Source of the DNA: Pseudomonadota bacterium
GTDB lineage: Bacteria > Pseudomonadota > Alphaproteobacteria > Rhizobiales > Hyphomicrobiaceae
DNA: 64,000 nt
Assembly: GCA_023412805.1 (NCBI GenBank)
Contig: JAEZRM010000084.1
Location: forward strand, 1-64,000
Direction of reading: 5' to 3'
Each line of letters starts with the position of its first letter. Position 1 is the first letter of the stretch. The notes below the pieces were generated by a model. It ran no database searches, was not told the DNA's origin, and saw only the letters and a list, made by a program, of their open reading frames with translations. Below are positions 56,172 to 63,162 of this stretch, in pieces. A program made the position numbers and the translations under genes.

Positions 56172-56288
56172 CCTTCTCCCCGTTCCTTACGGGGAGAAGG
56201 TTAGGATGAGGGGCGGGAGCTTGCGCGACGTCGGCGTATGCCGCTGCCCCTCACCCTAGCCCTCTCCCCGCAAAGGTCGGGGAGAGGG
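56172..56288. repeat. REP-like double palindrome between convergent genes
   Basis: Two perfect 11-bp hairpins flank a third weaker pairing: CCTTCTCCCCG/CGGGGAGAAGG (56172-56182 and 56190-56200), CCCTCTCCCCG/CGGGGAGAGGG (56260-56270 and 56278-56288), and GGATGAGGGGC with GCCCCTCACCC between them. The last module recurs at 25705-25767. Lies between the convergent deacylase and enoyl-CoA hydratase genes. Confidence 0.8.
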
Positions 56289-56375
56289 GAAAGAGGCTTC
56301 TTCCCCTTCAACCCGTCCATTACAGGCAGAAGATCGGGATGGGGAGGGACTGTGTCGCGCTTGATATGCGCCCGC

Positions 56376-57122
56376 CTACTTCCCTTTGAACTTGGGCGGG
56401 CGCTTCTCGGCGAAGGCGGCGCGGCCTTCGACCCAATCGGCACTGCGATTGATCGCATCGACCTGCGAACGCGCGATGCCCGCGATTTCGGTCGGGCCCT
56501 TCGGCAGTGTCTCGGCGGCGAAGCGCTTCAACATCCGTGAGGGCATGGGCGCGGTATCCGCAATGCGCCGCGCATAATCCATGGCCGTCGGCATAAGCTG
56601 ATCCATCGGCACGATCTTGTTTGCATATCCGACCTCGTAGGCGCGCTTGGCATCGATCGTATCGCCGACGAGCAGCAGCTCCATCGCGATCTTGTGCGGA
56701 ATGCGCGTCACGAGGTTCGAAATGAGCCCGCCCGAGAAGGCGATCTTCACCTCCGGATAGGAGAACTTGGCGTCCTCGGCTACGATCATGATGTCAGCCA
56801 TGGTCGTCAGCACCATGCCGCCGCCGATGCACCAGCCTTGCACCGCCGCGACGACCGGCTTGTCGACCGGATATCCGATGCCCGGAATGCCATGATAGAG
56901 GTGATGTGGTACGGCCTTGAGATCAGCGCCAGCCGAGAACGCCTTGCCGTTGCCGGCGAGCACCGCGACCCGCGCCGTATCATCCGCCATGAACTGCACC
57001 CAGCGATCGTGCAAGCCATCGACCAGCTCGGCGTCGAGGCGGTTCATTCGATCGGGCTTGTTCATCGTGATGACGGCGACCATGCCATCACGCTTGTAGG
57101 TAACTGCCGAACTCTCGCTCAT
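56376..57122 (-). CDS. Enoyl-CoA hydratase/isomerase family protein (second)
   Basis: A 248-residue crotonase-fold protein. The oxyanion-hole peptides are KAFSAGADLKAV (about residues 60-71) and GWCIGGGMVLTTMADI. The usual catalytic glutamate pair of hydratases is not obvious, so a different crotonase reaction is possible. Its ATG overlaps the upstream CoA-transferase stop (ATGA), so translation is coupled. It is the last gene of the minus-strand series. Confidence 0.85.
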   Translation of the reverse strand: MSESSAVTYKRDGMVAVITMNKPDRMNRLDAELVDGLHDRWVQFMADDTARVAVLAGNGKAFSAGADLKAVPHHLYHGIPGIGYPVDKPVVAAVQGWCIGGGMVLTTMADIMIVAEDAKFSYPEVKIAFSGGLISNLVTRIPHKIAMELLLVGDTIDAKRAYEVGYANKIVPMDQLMPTAMDYARRIADTAPMPSRMLKRFAAETLPKGPTEIAGIARSQVDAINRSADWVEGRAAFAEKRPPKFKGK

Positions 57123-58342
57123 GATCTCCTCCCCGCGCGGATACCGGTCGTTGCGACGCCAGCAGCCTTGAACGCAGCAATCTCTTCCGCCGAATAGCCG
57201 GCTTCGCCGAGCACCGCGTCCGTATCCGCACCCGGCATCACCGGGAAGCGTTTGATCTCGGCGCCGCCGTGCGCATAGCGAATGCCGGAGGCGAGCAGCT
57301 CGACTTCGCCATAAGGCGAGTCCACTTTCTGCAGGATCGTGCGATGGCCGAGCTGCGGATGCTTCACGACCTCCGCCAGCGACCAGATGCGCGAGCACGG
57401 CACATTCGCCGCCGTCAGCCGCTCATCCCAGGTTGCAGCATCCGCCGTCGAGAACACCTCCTCGATGATCTGGCGCAGCGCGACCTCGTTCTCGATGCGT
57501 GCCGGCCAGTCGATGAAGCGCGGATCGCTCGGCAGGTCAGGATGGCCGATGGCCTTGGCGAGCGCGATGAACTGCTTGTCGTTGTTCACGGCAAGCAGCA
57601 AGTGCCCGTCCTTGACCTTGAAGAGATCGGCCGTCGGCAGGCGGCTCTGCGCGCGATTGCCCGACGGCCCCTGAAGATGGCCGCCAACCGTGTAGTCGAC
57701 GACGAACGAAGACATGAACGTCAGCGCGGAATCGAGCATCGCCACATCTACGAGCTGACCCTTGCCCGTGTGCGTGCGCTGGAAGAGCGCGCTCGCCACG
57801 CCGAAGGCGAGCGACATACCGCCGATCGCATCGCACACCGCGAAGCCCGCTCGCGTCGGACCGCTCGCCTCGGAGCCGGTGATCGACATGAGCCCGCTCA
57901 TCGCCTGGATCTTGCCGTCGTAAGCGCCGGTCGTGCGCTCGGGGCCTACCTGTCCAAAGCCGGAGACAGCCGCATAGATAATACGCGGATTGACCTTCGA
58001 CAGCGCCTCGTAGCCGATGCCGAGCTTGTCCATGACGCCGGGACGGAAGTTCTCCATCACGACGTCGGCCGTTTCAGCCAGCTTCTTCACGATCGCGATG
58101 GCCTCGGGCTTTGTCAGATCGAGCGCGATGTTGCGCTTGTTGGCATTGATCGCCAGCCAGCCCGTACCGAGTCCGCGATCGGACCATTCCTTGTTCGGCG
58201 GCCCGTAGCGCATGTCATCGCCGCCCGGCCGCTCGATCTTGACGACATCGGCGCCGAGCAGCGCGAGTTGGTAGCTGCCGAACGGCCCCGCGAACACCTG
58301 CGTGAAATCGAGGACACGGACGCCCGTGAACGGCTGACTCAT
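57119..58342 (-). CDS. CaiB/BaiF family CoA-transferase
   Basis: A 407-residue class III CoA-transferase that moves CoA between carboxylic acids. The catalytic aspartate is D171 (FAVCDAIGG). The N-terminal fold GVRVLDFTQVFAGP and the IKIERPGGDD-type stretch (VVKIERPGGDD) are standard. It lacks the GGGQ loop of Frc, so formyl-CoA is not expected as donor. Four-base ATGA overlaps on both sides link it to the reductase-B-like gene upstream and the hydratase downstream. It likely activates the acid processed by those two proteins. Confidence 0.88.
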   Translation of the reverse strand: MSQPFTGVRVLDFTQVFAGPFGSYQLALLGADVVKIERPGGDDMRYGPPNKEWSDRGLGTGWLAINANKRNIALDLTKPEAIAIVKKLAETADVVMENFRPGVMDKLGIGYEALSKVNPRIIYAAVSGFGQVGPERTTGAYDGKIQAMSGLMSITGSEASGPTRAGFAVCDAIGGMSLAFGVASALFQRTHTGKGQLVDVAMLDSALTFMSSFVVDYTVGGHLQGPSGNRAQSRLPTADLFKVKDGHLLLAVNNDKQFIALAKAIGHPDLPSDPRFIDWPARIENEVALRQIIEEVFSTADAATWDERLTAANVPCSRIWSLAEVVKHPQLGHRTILQKVDSPYGEVELLASGIRYAHGGAEIKRFPVMPGADTDAVLGEAGYSAEEIAAFKAAGVATTGIRAGRRS

Positions 58343-59295
58343 TCGGCCGCTCCCTTGAGCTTCATGTCCTCGGCGAGCTTTTCCTTCGCAATCCGCTTCT
58401 GGCGATCGAACTCGGCGCGACGCTTCGCGATTTCCTCTTGCGAGAGACGATCGATGTTGGAGTAATCGAGCTTCCAATCCGGATTGTCGCTCCAGGGAAT
58501 GGGGTTCTGCACGGTCGTGCGCGGCCCCGGCGCGGACTCCAGAACGCGGAGAGCGTGCTCGAGTGTCAGCCGCTGAGATTCCTTATCCTTTGGCCTCCCG
58601 GCCGCATTGCCGAGCGGGAAATCGCTGAAGGCGAAGCGCGGCACGCCGACGAACTCGACGATATCCTTCGCGCAGGCCATCACGACTGTCGGGATGCCGG
58701 CAGCTTCGAGCGCGCGCGCGGCGAGACTGATGCTCTGGTGGCAGACGGGGCAGTTCGCCGCGAGGATGGCAACGTCCGTCTTGTCCTCCAGCACGCGCTT
58801 CACGATCTCGGGGCAGTCGACATCGAGCGTCGTGCGATGGCTGCGGTTCGTCGGAAAGCCGTGCACATGCGGCGCGAGCCCGCCGATCAGACCGCGAGCA
58901 GCCGCGTCGCGCAGCGCCGGCAGCGGGAACCAGGTGCCGGAATCTTCCTGCGTCGTGTGATTGCGATCGATGCCGACATGCGAGATACGCGTGTCGTGAT
59001 CCTTCGAGGAATCGAGCGAATACACCACGTAGAACTTCGCCGCCGAATTGTACGGCGAGCCCGGCCCCTGATCGCCCTTGTCGGGCTGATAAAGTGCCGC
59101 CGTGGTGATCAGCGTCACCTTGGACTGACTCAGTGGCTTCTTCAGCGGTGTGAACGGCACGTGGTCGTAGTGCGCCCACTTGTAGGGCGCGCCATAGCCA
59201 AGGCCCACGTAGTAGTTACGAATGCGCTCGCGATAGCGGATGGGCTCGGAATGGTCCGGCGCGAAGCCGAAATCCTCGTCGGCAGGGACGCTCAT
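58339..59295 (-). CDS. GrdB-like (glycine/betaine reductase protein B) cysteine homologue
   Basis: A 318-residue protein with the pattern of the selenoprotein B family of glycine/sarcosine/betaine and proline reductases. RISHVGIDRNHTTQEDSGTWFPL corresponds to the RVSHxxYD...D...VFPL block, and FPLGNAAGRPKDKESQ to the HPLGNP...P..E block. The position of the catalytic selenocysteine (UxxC) is C182-P-V-C185. No UGA occurs there, so this is a cysteine form. A charged C-terminal helix (residues 285-318) is added. No grdA- or grdC-like gene is nearby. GAGGAGACC precedes the ATG; the stop overlaps the CoA-transferase ATG. Confidence 0.72.
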   Translation of the reverse strand: MSVPADEDFGFAPDHSEPIRYRERIRNYYVGLGYGAPYKWAHYDHVPFTPLKKPLSQSKVTLITTAALYQPDKGDQGPGSPYNSAAKFYVVYSLDSSKDHDTRISHVGIDRNHTTQEDSGTWFPLPALRDAAARGLIGGLAPHVHGFPTNRSHRTTLDVDCPEIVKRVLEDKTDVAILAANCPVCHQSISLAARALEAAGIPTVVMACAKDIVEFVGVPRFAFSDFPLGNAAGRPKDKESQRLTLEHALRVLESAPGPRTTVQNPIPWSDNPDWKLDYSNIDRLSQEEIAKRRAEFDRQKRIAKEKLAEDMKLKGAAE

Positions 59296-59394
59296 GGGCG
59301 GTCTCCTCGATGTTGGTGCTTTGGGTGTATTGTCGCCAGTTCGAGCGCGCGCGCAAGGCTGTGGTCCCCTACGCGGAGCAACCCTGCCGCGCCC

Positions 59395-60201
59395 TCACCG
59401 CCCAGTCCACTTGGGCTTGCGCTTCTCGGCAAAGGCCTTCGGCCCTTCGATCGCATCCTCGCTGTTGCGATGCGCGACATAGGCCGGATAGCGCATATTC
59501 TTCATGCTCACTTCCATGACCGGGTTGTCCAGCGATCGCATGACCACCTGCTTGGTCGCGCGGATGCTCATCGGCGAGCATTCGAGGATCATTTCGGCCC
59601 AGCGGCGCGCCTCCTTCATAAGATCTTCATGAGGGACGACGGCCGTCACGAAGCCGAGTTCGTAGCCCTCGGCGGCCGGAACATGGCGCCCCGTGAGCAT
59701 CATGCCCATAGCCTTCTTCAGTGGGATCTGTCGCGCGAGGCGCTGCATTCCGCCGGCGCCAGCCGACAGACCGACGCGCGGTTCCGGCAGCGCAAAGCGC
59801 GCCTTGTCCGAGGCAATGATGATGTCGCAGGCAAGCGCGATCTCGAAGCCACCGCCCATTGCGACGCCGTTCACCGCCGCGATCAGCGGCTTGTCGAGGT
59901 CGTGGCGGTTCGTGAGGCCACCGAAGCCCGAAGTCGGCGAAACCGGGCGCGCGCCAGACTTGGCCCGGAGCGAGGCGTGATACTTGAGGTCATTGCCGGC
60001 GGAGAACGCGCGGTCCCCAGCACCGGTCACGATCCCGATCCACAAGTCCGGATCTTCCGCGAAGGCGTCGAAAATATCCGACAGCTCCTGGCTGACCATG
60101 GGATGCACGGCATTCATGACCTCGGGACGGTTGATCGTTACCGTCAGGATGCGGCCATCCACATCGACCTTGGTGAATTCGCCATTCTTTAGGGTGCTCA
60201 T
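59395..60201 (-). CDS. Enoyl-CoA hydratase/isomerase family protein (first)
   Basis: A 268-residue crotonase-fold enzyme resembling carnitinyl-CoA dehydratase-type hydratases. Oxyanion peptides are RAFSAGNDLKYHA (about residues 65-77) and GVAMGGGFEIALACDI. The acidic position is in ALPEPRVGLSAGAGG, consistent with one catalytic glutamate retained. GTAGGAGG precedes the ATG. It is nine bases after the amidase stop and 99 bases before the GrdB-like gene. Confidence 0.88.
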   Translation of the reverse strand: MSTLKNGEFTKVDVDGRILTVTINRPEVMNAVHPMVSQELSDIFDAFAEDPDLWIGIVTGAGDRAFSAGNDLKYHASLRAKSGARPVSPTSGFGGLTNRHDLDKPLIAAVNGVAMGGGFEIALACDIIIASDKARFALPEPRVGLSAGAGGMQRLARQIPLKKAMGMMLTGRHVPAAEGYELGFVTAVVPHEDLMKEARRWAEMILECSPMSIRATKQVVMRSLDNPVMEVSMKNMRYPAYVAHRNSEDAIEGPKAFAEKRKPKWTGR

Positions 60202-60210
60202 GATTTCCTC

Positions 60211-61596
60211 CTACACGACAACCGGCTTGATGTTTGCGAGCGCCCACGCGGCAAGTCCCGTCAGCGCATGATCGCCGTGCATTGCCCCGCAAAGCTGCAC
60301 ACCGACGGGCAAACCGGCGACCGACATCAGCGGCAGTGTAATGACCGGCATGCCGATTGCCGACGTGAAGAAGTTGCACGCCGCATTGCCTGTCGTGCGC
60401 ACCTCGTTGCCGCCCGGCGGGCCCGAATGCGGCGCGACACCCGGCGAAGCGAGCGCGATGGCCGCGTCCGCATCGATCATCAGCTCGGCATGGCGCCGAC
60501 GCATGTCCTCGCGGCGCAGCACAGCGGTGCGATAGGTCTCGATCGTATAGCCTTCGGCGCGATCCAGGCGCTCGCCGAGGCTCGCCGACATTTGCCCGGG
60601 AAAGCGCTCGGCGAAATTCCGCCATGACCAGCGCGCTTCCCACCCACACGTTACCGCCGTGCCCGCGCCTGCCGCCGAAATCGACTGCTCGTAGGCTTCG
60701 ATCTTCGCCGAAGTCTTGCGCGTAATGACCTCGACACCAGCCTGAGCAAGGTTCGCGCAAATCCTCTCGAACGCATGATGAGTGGCGGGATCGGCAATGC
60801 TCCATCCCTCCGTCTCGACGGCAATGAGGCGGCGCGGCTTGCGCGCTGCGGCCGGTGATGGATCGCCGTAAAGTCCTGGCGAGCCGGGATCGCCACCCGC
60901 GTCGACGCCGATCTGCCAGGCGCAGGCCCACATATCCTCGATCGAGTTTGCGTGTGGTCCGACCGTCGACTGGCTGTACCCCTGGCGCTCGCCACGATTG
61001 AGCGCACCCTGCGTCGGCTTGAGCGCGATGTTTCCGCAATAGCTCGATGGACGAATGATCGAGCCACCGACCTGCGTACCGAGCGCGATCGGCACCATGT
61101 CGGCCGCGACCGCGGCGGCTGAGCCCGAGGACGAGCCGCCGGGCGTGCGCGCAGGATCCCACGGATTTGTCGTCGGACCTGGATGCGACATGCCCATTTC
61201 GGTCGTGACGAGCTTGCCGAGGATGACCGCGCCGCCGCGACGCAGCGCCTGGACGGACGCCGAGTCCTCGTTCGTCACACGCCCTTTCATGGCAGGCGTG
61301 CCCATCTCGGTCGGCATATCCTTGGTCGCGATCAGATCCTTGATACCGATCGGACAACCATCGAGCGCGGACAGCGGGCGCCCCGCCTTGTAACGCGCAT
61401 CGGCCTCGTCAGCAGCCGCGCGCGCACCGTCGACGTTCGTGCATACCCAGGCCTGCACCATGGGCTCGCGTCCAGCGATCGTCTCGAGGCATCGCTCGAG
61501 ATACTTGCGCGGCGTATCGGCGCCATCTCCAAAAGCACGGACGCGGTCCGAGAAAGTCAGCCGTCGTGCGGCCGGATCATAAACGGGCATGGACAT
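60211..61596 (-). CDS. Amidase signature family hydrolase
   Basis: A 461-residue enzyme with a complete Ser-cisSer-Lys triad: K86 (PIGIKDLIATKD), cis-Ser S155 (GGSSSGSAAAVAADM) and nucleophile S179 (TQVGGSIIRP). It hydrolyses an amide, or acts as a GatA-like or allophanate-hydrolase-like enzyme; gatB/gatC are not adjacent, so a catabolic amidase is more likely. ATG 61596 is preferred over 61590 and 61629 because GGGAG is seven bases upstream. It follows pcaG by 33 bases. Confidence 0.88.
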   Translation of the reverse strand: MSMPVYDPAARRLTFSDRVRAFGDGADTPRKYLERCLETIAGREPMVQAWVCTNVDGARAAADEADARYKAGRPLSALDGCPIGIKDLIATKDMPTEMGTPAMKGRVTNEDSASVQALRRGGAVILGKLVTTEMGMSHPGPTTNPWDPARTPGGSSSGSAAAVAADMVPIALGTQVGGSIIRPSSYCGNIALKPTQGALNRGERQGYSQSTVGPHANSIEDMWACAWQIGVDAGGDPGSPGLYGDPSPAAARKPRRLIAVETEGWSIADPATHHAFERICANLAQAGVEVITRKTSAKIEAYEQSISAAGAGTAVTCGWEARWSWRNFAERFPGQMSASLGERLDRAEGYTIETYRTAVLRREDMRRRHAELMIDADAAIALASPGVAPHSGPPGGNEVRTTGNAACNFFTSAIGMPVITLPLMSVAGLPVGVQLCGAMHGDHALTGLAAWALANIKPVVV

Positions 61597-61629
61597 GGGG
61601 GTACTCCCAATGGCGCGAGTGACCTGCAC

Positions 61630-62223
61630 TCAGACGTCGAAAAATACGGTCTCGTCCGATCCCTGCATGCGGATATCGAGGCGATAGACGATCCCCGCCG
61701 AGGCTTCGTTGCGGACGGCGATCAAGGTGTCGCGGCGTTCAGCAGGAACACGTGCCAGTACGGGATCGTGCGCGTTCGCCGCGGCTTCGTCAGAGAAGTA
61801 GATGCGGGTATACGCGTGAAGCAGCAGACCGCGCATGAAGATGATGACGTTGATGTGCGGCGCCTGTGTGCCATCCACCGAGCCCGGCTTGATCGTATCG
61901 AAGATGAAGCGCGACTCCGGATCTGTTCCCGTGCCCATGCGGCCGAAGCCTTTGAACGAGACATTGGAGCTTCGCGGATCGGCGGGATGCGCGTAGCGGC
62001 CTTCGCCATCGGCCTGCCAGATCTCGATCATCGCATCGGGCACCACATCGCCCTTGCCGTCGAGCACGCGCCCCTCGATGCGAATGCGCTGGCCTGGAAC
62101 ATCGCCTTCGATGAGATTGCCGTCGGCAATGCTCCTGAAGTCGTAGCCATACTGCTCGGGCGTCAGCGCATAGGCGAAGAAAGGCCCAACCGTCTGCGAA
62201 GGTGTCTGCCGTAGTTTGCTCAT
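61630..62223 (-). CDS. pcaG: Protocatechuate 3,4-dioxygenase alpha subunit
   Basis: A 197-residue subunit of the intradiol dioxygenase that opens protocatechuate to beta-carboxy-cis,cis-muconate. TPSQTVGPFFAYAL at the N-terminus, IEIWQADGEGRYAHP and HINVIIFMRGLLLHAYTRIYF are typical. The iron-binding Tyr/His set is incomplete, as usual for alpha. ATG 62223 is followed by MSKLRQTPSQTVGPFF; the longer frame to 62253 would read into a palindromic repeat. That repeat fills the space to pcaH, and only a weak ribosome-binding site is visible. Confidence 0.95.
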   Translation of the reverse strand: MSKLRQTPSQTVGPFFAYALTPEQYGYDFRSIADGNLIEGDVPGQRIRIEGRVLDGKGDVVPDAMIEIWQADGEGRYAHPADPRSSNVSFKGFGRMGTGTDPESRFIFDTIKPGSVDGTQAPHINVIIFMRGLLLHAYTRIYFSDEAAANAHDPVLARVPAERRDTLIAVRNEASAGIVYRLDIRMQGSDETVFFDV

Positions 62224-62224
62224 G

Positions 62225-62304
62225 CCTAGTGTCCCGATTCCGAAGTTCGCCACATGGCGATGCTGGTGTCCCGAACGAACTTCGGCATCAAATGGGACAC
62301 TAGG
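62225..62304. repeat. CTAGTGTCCC-ended palindrome (element 1)
   Basis: Inverted arms CCTAGTGTCCC (62225-62235) / GGGACACTAGG (62294-62304) and, inside them, CCGAAGTTCG (62240-62249) / CGAACTTCGG (62276-62285). It starts one base before the pcaG ATG. Together with element 2 it occupies the pcaH-pcaG gap. Confidence 0.85.
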
Positions 62305-62316
62305 ATCTCAATCTTG

Positions 62317-62392
62317 CTAGTGTGATTCAGATCAAGAAATTCGCTCCGCACCGCGAGGCGAGATCTGGCGAATTTCTCGATCATCACACTAG
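62317..62392. repeat. CTAGTGTGAT-ended palindrome (element 2)
   Basis: Inverted arms CTAGTGTGAT (62317-62326) / ATCACACTAG (62383-62392) and, inside, AGAAATTCGC (62335-62344) / GCGAATTTCT (62368-62377). The end motif CTAGTGT...ACACTAG and the two-arm layout equal those of element 1, but the inner sequences differ. It ends four bases from the pcaH stop. Confidence 0.85.
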
Positions 62393-62396
62393 TGCC

Positions 62397-63095
62397 TCAC
62401 TCGGTCGGCGTCTGGCGGCGGCCGCGCAGCACGAAGTCGAACTCATAGCCGAGCGCGAACGACGGTTCCGTGTGCTCGAGCATGAACTTGGAGATCAGCA
62501 GCTCGCGGCAGTCCGCGGGCGTACCCATGTAGATCGGATCGAAGGCGAGCAGCGGATCGCCGGGGAAGTACATCTGCGTCACAAGCCGCGTCGAAAGACT
62601 AGGGCCGAACAGTGAAAAGTGGATATGCGCCGGCCGCCACGCATTGTCATGATTGCCCCAGGGATAGGCGCCGGGCTTGATCGTCGTGAACTTGTAGCGG
62701 CCCTCGCTGTCCGTGACGCAACGCCCGCCGCCGAGAAAGTTCGGATCGAGCGGTGCCGGATGCTGGTCGACCACATGCACATAGCGTCCCGCCGCATTGG
62801 CCTGCCAGATCTCGATGAGCATGTTCGGCTGTGGCCGGCCGTCCTCGTCGAGCACGCGCCCAGTTACGACAATGCGCTCGCCGATCGGCTCACCGCTTTT
62901 GGCGGCATTGCGCGTGAGATCCGTGTCGAGAGCCCCGAGACCATCGTGACCGTAAACGGGGCCGGTGATTTCGGAGAGTGACTGACGAATCGGGATCAGC
63001 GTCTTCGCCGGCGCGCGCAGCACGGTCGAATTGTAATCCGGATGCAGATAGGGCGGCTGCGAGGACCAATCGCGCGGCGTGTAGATCTCGGTCAT
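62397..63095 (-). CDS. pcaH: Protocatechuate 3,4-dioxygenase beta subunit
   Basis: A 232-residue catalytic subunit that binds non-heme Fe(III). The four ligands are Y105 (GRYVH), Y144 (GAYPW), H157 and H159 (RPAHIHF); their spacing (39, 52, 54) equals that of Tyr408, Tyr447, His460 and His462 in the Pseudomonas enzyme. AGGGAGAGG precedes ATG 63095. It lies between pobA and pcaG on the minus strand, so 4-hydroxybenzoate is hydroxylated and cleaved by one gene series. Confidence 0.96.
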   Translation of the reverse strand: MTEIYTPRDWSSQPPYLHPDYNSTVLRAPAKTLIPIRQSLSEITGPVYGHDGLGALDTDLTRNAAKSGEPIGERIVVTGRVLDEDGRPQPNMLIEIWQANAAGRYVHVVDQHPAPLDPNFLGGGRCVTDSEGRYKFTTIKPGAYPWGNHDNAWRPAHIHFSLFGPSLSTRLVTQMYFPGDPLLAFDPIYMGTPADCRELLISKFMLEHTEPSFALGYEFDFVLRGRRQTPTE

Positions 63096-63162
63096 CGTAC
63101 CTCTCCCTGGCGGCGCGTCTTTGGTCTGATTTTTATAAAGTTTATCAGCAAGCAAGCAGCGC

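Noticed and set aside
58339..59295. Selenocysteine readthrough in the GrdB-like gene
   Set aside because: The active-site positions are both TGC/TGT-type cysteine codons and there is no in-frame TGA before the natural stop.
58438..60192. A 584-codon open frame on the plus strand
   Set aside because: Antisense to the GrdB-like and crotonase genes, which have clear motifs. No protein signature.
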